Shown: piece after piece, positions 1 through 5,434 of the stretch
Layout: each line of letters opens with the position of its first letter
Numbering within the stretch: the first letter of the stretch is position 1
NCBI GenBank assembly: GCA_002422795.1
Contig: DITJ01000022.1
Span: 2,280-10,875, forward strand
Direction: 5' to 3'
Length of the DNA: 8,596 nt
DNA from: Alphaproteobacteria bacterium UBA6187
GTDB taxonomy: Bacteria; Pseudomonadota; Alphaproteobacteria; Rickettsiales; UBA6187
Notes under the pieces: model-generated
What the model saw: the letters and a program-made list of their open reading frames with translations, nothing else
Database searches by the model: none
What the model was told of the DNA's origin: nothing
Program-made: the position numbers and the translations under genes

Positions 1-58
1 CGATATGCGCCATGATACCGATATTACGATAACGTTCTATTGGGGTCTGTCTTGCCAT
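1..58 (-). CDS. fusA: Elongation factor G, N-terminal fragment (runs off the left edge)
   Basis: Only the first 19 codons are in the window. They read MARQTPIERYRNIGIMAHI, and the next base fits the Asp that follows in EF-G. This is the conserved EF-G N-terminus just before the P-loop of the GTPase domain. EF-G is the cytosolic GTPase that drives ribosomal translocation and, with RRF, ribosome recycling. The start codon is the ATG read from 58 to 56. It follows rpsG on the same strand, in the usual rpsL-rpsG-fusA order of the str operon, with a 111-bp gap filled by heptad repeats. No strong Shine-Dalgarno sequence precedes it; only an AAGAAC-like stretch lies just upstream. The identification rests on the fragment plus gene order, and both agree. 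Confidence 0.93.
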   Translation of the reverse strand, partial: MARQTPIERYRNIGIMAHI

Positions 59-168
59 GTCAGTTCTTAAGTTATTTGTTGTTAGTTATTAGTAAATATC
101 ATTGCAATGTCAGCTTATTAATTAGTGATGCCTTTTCAAGAACCAATAACCAAGAACCAACAACTATT
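59..168. repeat. Inverted pair of 7-bp repeat arrays between fusA and rpsG
   Basis: The left arm (59-94) reads as degenerate heptads of the type NNNAGTT: GTCAGTT, CTTAAGTT (one base longer), ATTTGTT, GTTAGTT, ATTAGTA. The right arm (141-168) reads AACCAAT, AACCAAG, AACCAAC, AACTATT. The arms are roughly reverse complementary in register, so the transcript could fold into a long imperfect hairpin. The right arm stops 1 bp from the rpsG stop codon and the left arm touches the fusA start. Its function is unknown. It could be a selfish repeat or a transcription or mRNA-stability element within the str operon. Confidence 0.75.
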
Positions 169-169
169 C

Positions 170-640
170 TTACCACCTATAGTGAGAGAACGCTTTATTA
201 GCATCCGCCATCCTGTGGGTATCATCACGCTTCTTGAAAGCAGAGCCACGCTTGTTATAAGCATCAAGAAGTTCGCCAGCAAGCTTCAAGCTTACAATTT
301 TCTCACCACGTTTACGGGCAGAATCTATTAACCACCTAAGAGCAAGAGCAAGCCTGCGCTCAGAACGCACCTCAACAGGAACCTGGTACGTAGCGCCACC
401 CACCCTGCGCGAGCGAACCTCAACGTTAGGCTTAACATTTTCGATAGCTTCCAGGAAAACCTCAAGCTCATCCTGCTTAGTTTTGCGCTTTATTTCATCA
501 AGAGCAAGATACAACTCCCTCTCCGCAACTGACTTTTTACCATTTATCATCAAACAATTAATGAACTTGGCAACAACCTTATTATGGTGTTTTGCGTCAG
601 GTAAAATTTTTCTTTTTATTGCTGCACGACGACGAGACAT
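170..640 (-). CDS. rpsG: 30S ribosomal protein S7
   Basis: This 156-residue protein starts MSRRRAAIKRKI and ends AFSHYRW, matching S7 over its full length; the short HYRW end is the alphaproteobacterial form. S7 binds the 3' major domain of 16S rRNA, nucleates assembly of the 30S head and lines the E-site exit channel. The frame stays open for five more codons upstream (to 655). I chose the ATG read from 640 to 638 because it gives the family N-terminus and has a GAGGAAAGAGAG Shine-Dalgarno stretch directly upstream. The gene lies in the str operon, 113 bp after rpsL and 111 bp before fusA. In E. coli S7 represses its own operon by binding the rpsL-rpsG spacer. Here that spacer is made of heptad repeats, so I cannot say whether this control exists. 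Confidence 0.97.
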   Translation of the reverse strand: MSRRRAAIKRKILPDAKHHNKVVAKFINCLMINGKKSVAERELYLALDEIKRKTKQDELEVFLEAIENVKPNVEVRSRRVGGATYQVPVEVRSERRLALALRWLIDSARKRGEKIVSLKLAGELLDAYNKRGSAFKKRDDTHRMADANKAFSHYRW

Positions 641-646
641 ACTCTC

Positions 647-653
647 TTTCCTC
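647..653 (-). promoter_or_regulatory. Shine-Dalgarno sequence that fixes the rpsG start
   Basis: On the minus strand GAGGAAA lies six bases before the ATG at 640. It supports the 156-residue form of S7 over the form that is five codons longer, whose ATG at 655 would place this ribosome binding site inside the coding region. Confidence 0.7.
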
Positions 654-679
654 AATATATTTAACTTAAAATAAATTAC

Positions 680-751
680 GATTTAACATTTAGATTTAAG
701 ATTCAGGAAACCACCCAATCTAAAATCCAAAATCTAAAATCCGAAATTTAA
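680..751. repeat. Inverted pair of 7-bp repeat arrays between rpsG and rpsL
   Basis: The left arm (680-707) reads GATTTAA, CATTTAG, ATTTAAG, ATTCAGG. The right arm (717-751) reads AATCTAA, AATCCAA, AATCTAA, AATCCGA, AATTTAA. These are the two orientations of one degenerate heptad, separated by about 9 bp, so the RNA could form a hairpin. The right arm ends 2 bp from the rpsL stop codon. The heptad is AATCYAA, related to but distinct from the AACYNAN heptads elsewhere in the window. Confidence 0.75.
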
Positions 752-753
752 GA

Positions 754-1125
754 TTACTTAGGTTTCTTAGCGCCGTATTTAGAGCGGCTCTTCTTACGAT
801 CACGAACACCCTGAGTATCAAGAGCACCACGCACCGTATGATAACGCACACCTGGTAAGTCTTTCACACGACCACCGCGGATCAAAATCACACTATGCTC
901 TTGCAGGTTATGCCCCTCACCACCGATATAAGTAGTTACTTCATGACCATTAGTAAGACGCACACGGGCAACCTTACGAAGTGCCGAGTTCGGCTTTTTA
1001 GGAGTAGTTGTATAAACGCGCGTACAAACGCCACGCTTCTGTGGGTTCTGCTGCAATGCAGGAACCTTGTTAATCCTTCTTTTATCCCTGCGCGGCTTGC
1101 GCACTAGCTGGTTAATAGTTGGCAT
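754..1125 (-). CDS. rpsL: 30S ribosomal protein S12
   Basis: The 123 residues match S12 end to end, from PTINQLVRKPR to a basic SRSKYGAKKPK tail. S12 sits at the 30S decoding centre and takes part in tRNA selection and fidelity. Known features are visible: TTPKKPNSALRK with Lys43, and GGRVKDLPGVRYH with Lys88 and Asp89, the latter being the aspartate that RimO methylthiolates in other bacteria. Both lysines, where streptomycin-resistance changes usually fall, have the wild-type residue. It is the first gene of the str operon, with its own promoter about 90 bp upstream and a Shine-Dalgarno AAGGGA six bases before the ATG. The start is the usual one for the family. Confidence 0.98.
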   Translation of the reverse strand: MPTINQLVRKPRRDKRRINKVPALQQNPQKRGVCTRVYTTTPKKPNSALRKVARVRLTNGHEVTTYIGGEGHNLQEHSVILIRGGRVKDLPGVRYHTVRGALDTQGVRDRKKSRSKYGAKKPK

Positions 1126-1131
1126 TATTCA

Positions 1132-1137
1132 TCCCTT
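1132..1137 (-). promoter_or_regulatory. Shine-Dalgarno sequence of rpsL
   Basis: AAGGGA on the minus strand, six bases before the rpsL ATG. It is one of the few clear ribosome binding sites in the window. Confidence 0.6.
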
Positions 1138-1213
1138 TGTTTTTTAAAATCCCTTTCTAAACCGCCAACTTAAAGACGTGCGAAGCCTCATTCAAGCGGT
1201 AAAGTGAGGGCGC

Positions 1214-1242
1214 ATACTAATGATACACGACATTCTCGTCAA
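1214..1242 (-). promoter_or_regulatory. Sigma-70-type promoter of the str operon
   Basis: On the minus strand TTGACG (1242-1237) and TAGTAT (1219-1214) are separated by exactly 17 bp. The -35 box matches the consensus in five of six bases and the -10 box in four of six. Transcription would start near 1207, giving a leader of about 80 nt before rpsL. The position, directly upstream of the first gene of a highly expressed operon, makes this the most convincing promoter in the window. Confidence 0.7.
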
Positions 1243-1446
1243 GTATAATTTTCAGTTTTTTACATTAAGCTCTTTTATTAATGAGTTTTTCTACTTTAAC
1301 TTCACAGATTAAAGCGGTTTTCACTAAACAATGCGGGCAGCCTCTATATCGCTTCCGGGCAGCAAGCGCACCCTATACAATAATTATAGGATTGTTTTTG
1401 TATATAACTTTTTTTCCTATATTATAGCTTGTCAATACAACAGCTT

Positions 1447-1609
1447 TATACTCATTCTGTTTCAAACTGCCGATTAGAATCAAGTATTTTTTGTTATAAG
1501 GAAAAGTTAAATCCGCAGTAATAGCGGCTCTATTTCAAGGATTTAATTTTTCTATATAATAAATAAAGACGAAGTATTATAATCGGCAGTTTGAATCAGA
1601 ATGAGTATA
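1447..1609. mobile_element. MITE-like element with near-perfect 30-bp terminal inverted repeats
   Basis: The left end TATACTCATTCTG (1447-1459), continuing through TTTCAAACTGCCGATTA to 1476, is matched by the reverse complement of the right end (1580-1609) at 29 of 30 positions. A second inner pair, GAAAAGTTAAATCC (1501-1514) against its partner (1539-1552), matches at 13 of 14. A loop of about 24 bp lies in the middle. There is no room for a transposase. If the element proper is TACTCATT...AATGAGTA (1449-1607), it is flanked by TA on each side, consistent with an IS630/Tc1-mariner-type TA target duplication. It ends 10 bp before the start codon of the methyltransferase-fold gene. The parent element is not in the window. 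Confidence 0.8.
1533..1560 (+). promoter_or_regulatory. Possible promoter inside the MITE, pointing to the NDUFAF5-like gene
   Basis: A perfect TATAAT (1555-1560) lies 16 bp after a weak TTTCAA (1533-1538). A transcript would start near 1567 and reach the gene at 1620. The region is AT-rich, so a TATAAT by chance is quite possible. The absence of another obvious promoter closer to the gene makes it worth noting. Confidence 0.35.
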
Positions 1610-1619
1610 TATCCCCCTA

Positions 1620-2420
1620 ATGACCCATGATATCACAATATTCGACCGCAATCTTATAAAGCAAAGGCGCGAAAAAGCCGCCGCTGATATTAATAACCAT
1701 GATTTTATTATAAATCACACCTCGGATTATATAGTCGAGAGGCTTGTGGATATGCAGGAAAAATACCCCTTGGCTTTAGATTTGGGCTGCCATAGCGGGC
1801 AGCTTGGCAAGAAGCTTATTGAAAATAACATCTGCGATGACGTGGTATATTCAGATTTATCTACAAAAATGGTACAGCAGGCAGAAGGCCTGAAAATAAT
1901 CGCTGATGAAGAATTCCTGCCTTTTGCACCACGATCATTTAATCTGATTGCAAGCAGCATGAGCATGCACTGGGTAAATGATTTGCCTGGAAGTTTACTA
2001 CAAATCCGCAAATGCTTGAAAGCGGGCGGGGTTTTTATGGCCGCGATTCCAGGCATTGATACGCTAAAAGAACTCCGCAGCTGCCTTATGGAAGCCGAAA
2101 TGGAACTTACAGGGGGGATAGCGCCGCATATATCGCCTTTTGCGGATGTAAAAACCATGGGGCAATTGCTGCAACGCGCCGGTTTTAATAAACCGGTAGC
2201 AGATAGCGAAATATTACAGGTTTCCTATAGTGATATGTTTGCATTAATGCATGATATAAAAAAAATGGGTGAACAAAGCGCGCTTATAAAACGCAGCAGA
2301 TTCATCCATCAAGAAGTGCTGAAAAATGCAGCTGCAAAATATAAGGAATTATATGGCAGCGACGATGGCGGCATACTTGCAACAGTTGAAATTATTACGA
2401 TAACAGGGCTTGCGGGATAG
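1620..2420 (+). CDS. NDUFAF5-like class I SAM-methyltransferase-fold protein (probable complex I maturation factor)
   Basis: The 266 residues follow the NDUFAF5/C20orf7 family along their length: IFDR near residue 7, LALDLGC (51-57) at the SAM-binding loop, ADEEFLPF (95-102), SMHWVNDLP (115-123), HISPF (170-174), LLQRAGFN (183-190) and an AAAKYKELYG segment (237-246). Human NDUFAF5 hydroxylates an arginine of the complex I subunit NDUFS7 (NuoB) during early assembly. A similar role for this cytosolic protein on NuoB is an inference. Two oddities are visible: the glycine loop reads GCHSG, with His58 where the human protein has Gly, and the protein ends at ITGLAG, without the longer tail I recall from bacterial relatives. 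The start is the only family-like one, but CCCCCTA precedes it, with no Shine-Dalgarno. A BioC-like reading is less likely because the HWVNDLP/HISPF blocks are NDUFAF5-specific in my experience. Confidence 0.82.
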   Translation: MTHDITIFDRNLIKQRREKAAADINNHDFIINHTSDYIVERLVDMQEKYPLALDLGCHSGQLGKKLIENNICDDVVYSDLSTKMVQQAEGLKIIADEEFLPFAPRSFNLIASSMSMHWVNDLPGSLLQIRKCLKAGGVFMAAIPGIDTLKELRSCLMEAEMELTGGIAPHISPFADVKTMGQLLQRAGFNKPVADSEILQVSYSDMFALMHDIKKMGEQSALIKRSRFIHQEVLKNAAAKYKELYGSDDGGILATVEIITITGLAG

Positions 2421-2421
2421 A

Positions 2422-2450
2422 TTGATAAATGTCATATTAAATTCTTTAAT
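2422..2450 (+). promoter_or_regulatory. Possible sigma-70-type promoter of cckA
   Basis: TTGATA (2422-2427) and TTTAAT (2445-2450) are separated by 17 bp; each box differs from the consensus at one base. Transcription would begin near 2457, leaving a leader of only about 17 nt. It lies directly after the stop codon of the upstream gene. The local AT content raises the odds of a chance match. Confidence 0.45.
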
Positions 2451-2473
2451 ACTAAAAATTAATTCCTGCATCT

Positions 2474-5050
2474 ATGTCCAAACGGTTCCTAGACGATCAT
2501 ACTTTTGTGCGAGAATGTCGCGATTTTATCAGCAGGAAACATGTTGTACCTTTGTGGTTATTACTGCTAATTTTTTCTTCCTGTATATTAACTATTATAT
2601 CACTATACTTAATCTTTCCAGATCAACCTTCTATAACCCTGCTTGCATCCATAACATTATTTATAGCACTATTTCTGGCAAATTATGGCCTTGATTCCCG
2701 CTATAAAAACCTGATTAACGCGGTTGAATTTCAAAATTCCCTTTTTGCAGGCGCAGCAAGGCTTGCAACCGAATTTTGCCTTATAGTAAAGCATGATGGC
2801 AAAATAGTATATATAGACCCGGAATATGACCGCACTGTTTTCCGTATGCGCAGTAATATGCGCAGCATCAATACATTACTTGCTATTGGGGAAGTAAGCG
2901 CGGATTCAAAGGAAAAACTTATCACCGCGCTTGCCAGCGGCAAATCTGAGAAAATCCCTTTCAAATTGCCCAAAACCGAACGCGGCGCCAAGCTGCTCAC
3001 CCTTGCGCTAGACCCGATTGAAGTGCCGAATGAGAATTCTTTACTTGAAAGGCTAACACTATCGGTCAGCCCGCTTTCCAGGCCATCTGGCTATTCTTTG
3101 CTGCGGGTGCAACAGGAAGAATTTAAAAAAGAATATGAGGAATATTTAGAAGATTTTATGGTAGGTTTTTATGCCATAAAGAATTCAGGAGAGTTTACAT
3201 ATATTAATGAATCTTTTGAAGCCAAGCTGGGCTATGACAAAGGAAAAATACTTGGCGATAAGTTAAATATCACCGATTTAATGTTCGACCCGGATCTTGC
3301 CATAAAACTGCGCACCGCAAAGAAAGAGCGGCAGGAAGTTATGGTTATGCGCAACCGTAGCAACAACCCTGTATATGTTTTTACCAACCAGTCATTAATA
3401 AAGAATGGAAGTGGCAAAATTATAGGCCGCCAGGCGATTGTGGTTCCCCTTACTCCAAGTTCAATACTTGAAGGGAATAATAATAACAGTAAATTACCAA
3501 AATCCCCTGACCTTATAAAATATTCTCCAATAGCCACGGCGCTTCTGGATAGGAAAGGCAATATTACCGACCTTAACCGCTCTTTCCGCGATGTAACCAA
3601 CATTCATAGCGGCAATAAAATCAATATCTTTAACCTTCTGACTAATGAGCATAAAGAAGCTGTAAAGCAATTCTTTGAAGATGTGCTAAGCGGCAAGAAT
3701 GACGGCACAAAACCGCAAGATATCTCAATCATAATACCCCAGCAGGAAAGCAAAGCAGCTTCCTTATACCTTAACAGGGTAACAGATACTTACGGGCAAT
3801 TGCAGGGTATTATCATGCATATGATAGATACCACCGAGCTTAAAAACCTGGAAATGCGCTTTGTGCATTCACAAAAAATGCAAGCAGTGGGGCAATTGGC
3901 CGGGGGCATAGCGCATGACTTTAACAACCTCCTCACTGCAATGATGGGCTTTTGCGACCTGCTGCTTATGCGCCATCCTGCAGGCGATCAATCGTTTGCC
4001 GATATAATGCAGGTAAAACAAAATGCCAACCGCGCTGCTAATCTTGTAAAACAGCTACTGGCTTTTTCCAGAAAGCAAACCTTGCAGCCGGAAATACTGA
4101 ATATTACCGATGTACTGGCTGACCTTTCCAATTTAATAGGGCGGCTTATTGGCGAAAATATCGAATTGAAAATGACGCACGGACGCGACCTTAAATATGT
4201 AAAAGTAGACCAGGTGCAGTTGGAGCAGGTGATAATAAATCTTGCCGTGAACGCGCGCGACGCCATGCATGATGGCGGCGTGCTCGGCATTACAACCGGC
4301 AATGTTTCGATAAATGAACTTGCACCTATTGAAAAAGGTTTAATTCCACCAGCTGCCGATGAGGCAATTGAAGATGGTGAATATGTGCTAATAGAAGTAG
4401 CTGATAATGGCCATGGCATAAGCCGGGAGATTATCAGTAAAATATTTGAACCGTTCTTTTCCACAAAAGCAATAGGTTCCGGCACCGGACTTGGGCTTTC
4501 CACAGTATATGGCATAGTAAAGCAGACAGGCGGATATATTTATATTTCTAGCAAAGTAGGTAAGGGTACAAAGTTCAGTATTTTCCTGAAAGCATATGAC
4601 AACCCTGCCGGAGCACAGGGAGTAAGCTCAAAAACCAAAGAAGAATTAGAAAAGTCTGAGATGCCAGACCTAACCGGAACCGGCAGGATATTACTTGTTG
4701 AAGATGAAACCCCAGTGCGAATTTTCAGCCATAACGCACTTACCAACAAGGGCTTTACGGTGCTGGATGCCGATTGCGCGGAAACGGCATTGGAGATTAT
4801 CCGCACTAAAGGCGCGCAAATAGATGTAATCATTACAGATGTGGTAATGCCGGGCATGAGCGGCCCGGATATGATAGAGCAAATATCTGAGGAATTCCCG
4901 CATATAAAGGTGATTTTTATATCAGGTTATGGTGAAGATGCCTTCATTGAAACTTATGGTACGGAGCGGAAATTCAACTTCCTTTCCAAGCCATATTCCT
5001 TAAAGCAGCTTATAATAAAAGTTAAAGAAGTTATAAGTGCGGAGAAGTAA
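2474..5050 (+). CDS. cckA: CckA-type hybrid sensor histidine kinase
   Basis: This is an 858-residue membrane hybrid kinase. Two hydrophobic segments (about 24-48 and 53-73) form an N-terminal hairpin anchor. Three PAS-like regions follow: a diverged one near 95-210, then clearer ones near 225-335 and 346-455. The dimerisation/phosphoacceptor domain carries GGIAHDFNNLL with His481. The ATPase domain shows NLAVNARDAM (from Asn589), VADNGHGIS (Asp644) and GTGLGLS (670-676). A receiver domain (about 738-855) has VEDE (742-745), Asp789 in ITDVVMPGMSG and Lys839. In alphaproteobacteria CckA phosphorylates, or dephosphorylates, CtrA through ChpT; neither partner is in the window. It is longer than Caulobacter CckA (about 690 residues, from memory), mainly at the N-terminus. 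All catalytic residues are present, so DivL, which lacks the His, is excluded. The ATG at 2474 has no Shine-Dalgarno, but an in-frame TAA at 2453-2455 leaves no better upstream start. Confidence 0.93.
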   Translation: MSKRFLDDHTFVRECRDFISRKHVVPLWLLLLIFSSCILTIISLYLIFPDQPSITLLASITLFIALFLANYGLDSRYKNLINAVEFQNSLFAGAARLATEFCLIVKHDGKIVYIDPEYDRTVFRMRSNMRSINTLLAIGEVSADSKEKLITALASGKSEKIPFKLPKTERGAKLLTLALDPIEVPNENSLLERLTLSVSPLSRPSGYSLLRVQQEEFKKEYEEYLEDFMVGFYAIKNSGEFTYINESFEAKLGYDKGKILGDKLNITDLMFDPDLAIKLRTAKKERQEVMVMRNRSNNPVYVFTNQSLIKNGSGKIIGRQAIVVPLTPSSILEGNNNNSKLPKSPDLIKYSPIATALLDRKGNITDLNRSFRDVTNIHSGNKINIFNLLTNEHKEAVKQFFEDVLSGKNDGTKPQDISIIIPQQESKAASLYLNRVTDTYGQLQGIIMHMIDTTELKNLEMRFVHSQKMQAVGQLAGGIAHDFNNLLTAMMGFCDLLLMRHPAGDQSFADIMQVKQNANRAANLVKQLLAFSRKQTLQPEILNITDVLADLSNLIGRLIGENIELKMTHGRDLKYVKVDQVQLEQVIINLAVNARDAMHDGGVLGITTGNVSINELAPIEKGLIPPAADEAIEDGEYVLIEVADNGHGISREIISKIFEPFFSTKAIGSGTGLGLSTVYGIVKQTGGYIYISSKVGKGTKFSIFLKAYDNPAGAQGVSSKTKEELEKSEMPDLTGTGRILLVEDETPVRIFSHNALTNKGFTVLDADCAETALEIIRTKGAQIDVIITDVVMPGMSGPDMIEQISEEFPHIKVIFISGYGEDAFIETYGTERKFNFLSKPYSLKQLIIKVKEVISAEK

Positions 5051-5132
5051 TCTTCTTTCTGGCTTCAAAAATTGGAAATGCTATAGTAATTCCACTTAAT
5101 AATCACCCATTACACACCCAAATTACGAATAG

Positions 5133-5236
5133 GGCACGTGTTCCCGCGCAGGCGGGAATCCAGAATAATTACACATAATATACAATTGGTTATATACAAA
5201 AAGAACTAGATCCCCGCCTTCGCGGGGACACGTGCC
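5133..5236. repeat. Twin-hairpin inverted repeat (about 104 bp)
   Basis: The left arm (5133-5160) and the reverse complement of the right arm (5209-5236) match at 25 of 28 positions; both outer ends are GGCACGTGT. Each arm also contains its own small hairpin: TTCCCGC/GCGGGAA around a GCAG loop on the left, TCCCCGC/GCGGGGA around a CTTC loop on the right. Two of the three differences are a paired T-A to C-G swap within the small stem, so pairing is kept in both copies. The centre (5161-5208) is AT-rich. The GCGGGAATCC core resembles dispersed repeats seen in many proteobacterial intergenic regions. It could also act as a bidirectional transcription block, although no T-tract follows either hairpin. 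Confidence 0.8.
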
Positions 5237-5365
5237 ACACAACGAAATAATGGGAATTTTAAAGTAAAATGACTATACAATTTAGCCAGAAGCCACCCAG
5301 AAACCACTTAAATAGCAATATTTATCTACTAAGCTCTAAAAAATCCTAAACATTCCTGATAATTG

Positions 5366-5374
5366 TGCTATATA
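5366..5374 (+). promoter_or_regulatory. Possible extended -10 promoter of trpS
   Basis: TGCTATATA fits an extended -10 element (TGn followed by TATATA, five of six matches to TATAAT). I find no convincing -35 box upstream, which extended -10 promoters can do without. The start would fall near 5381, placing the heptad hairpin in the trpS leader. Confidence 0.35.
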
Positions 5375-5382
5375 CCTTCGCT

Positions 5383-5428
5383 AGTTGCTGGTTAAGAACT
5401 AACAACTAAGAACCAATAACTAAGAACT
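5383..5428. repeat. 7-bp repeat array with a hairpin directly upstream of trpS
   Basis: Five consecutive heptads occupy 5394-5428: AAGAACT, AACAACT, AAGAACC, AATAACT, AAGAACT. The start of the array also pairs with AGTTGCTGGTT (5383-5393) across a 3-nt loop, forming an 11-bp stem with one mismatch and one G-T pair (5383-5407). The array ends 6 bp before the trpS ATG and takes the place of a Shine-Dalgarno sequence. Confidence 0.8.
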
Positions 5429-5434
5429 TACCCT

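Larger units (their letters stand above)
1126..1446. other. Divergent intergenic region between rpsL and the MITE-like element; no gene seen
   Basis: Apart from the rpsL promoter and leader I find no coding frame worth calling. The outer part holds small structures: a direct repeat CGGGCAGC (1334-1341 and 1356-1363), a hairpin CGCTT/AAGCG (1350-1368), a 6-bp stem CCTATA/TATAGG (1372-1390), and an overlapping inverted repeat TATACAA/TTGTATA (1374-1404). These could be remnants of a repeat element or part of a small RNA. I cannot assign them. No tRNA or known riboswitch is evident. Confidence 0.5.
5051..5434. other. Intergenic region between cckA and trpS; repeats but no gene
   Basis: This 384-bp gap holds the twin-hairpin repeat (5133-5236), a possible extended -10 promoter (5366-5374) and a heptad array that runs to within 6 bp of trpS. 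The stretch 5237-5365 is AT-rich and I see nothing specific in it. No open frame of coding character is present on either strand. Confidence 0.6.

Noticed and set aside
641..655. Five extra codons at the start of rpsG (MRKES before MSRRR)
   Set aside because: The longer start would put the good Shine-Dalgarno stretch inside the gene, and S7 proteins start at MSRRR.
1620..2420. Malonyl-ACP methyltransferase BioC
   Set aside because: BioC shares the fold and some motifs, but HWVNDLP, HISPF and the C-terminal AAAKYKELYG block match NDUFAF5 better, and no biotin genes are near.
2437..2462. CtrA-type boxes (TTAA-N7-TTAA) upstream of cckA
   Set aside because: TTAA occurs three times, but the spacings are 5 and 9 bases, not 7, in a very AT-rich stretch.
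2410..2694. Overlapping plus-strand frame at the cckA start
   Set aside because: It overlaps the membrane segments of CckA in another frame, and its translation is low-complexity with no family features.
3988..4515. Long open frame antisense to cckA (about 175 codons), and similar shorter antisense frames in other genes
   Set aside because: They lie fully opposite genes with clear domain matches, their translations show no recognisable motif, and such frames arise from codon bias in the real gene.
5133..5236. Classical Rho-independent terminator after cckA
   Set aside because: The hairpins are stable, but neither is followed by a run of T on either strand. It is recorded as a repeat instead.
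5383..5428. CRISPR array
   Set aside because: The units are 7 bp, contiguous and degenerate, with no spacers and no cas genes nearby.
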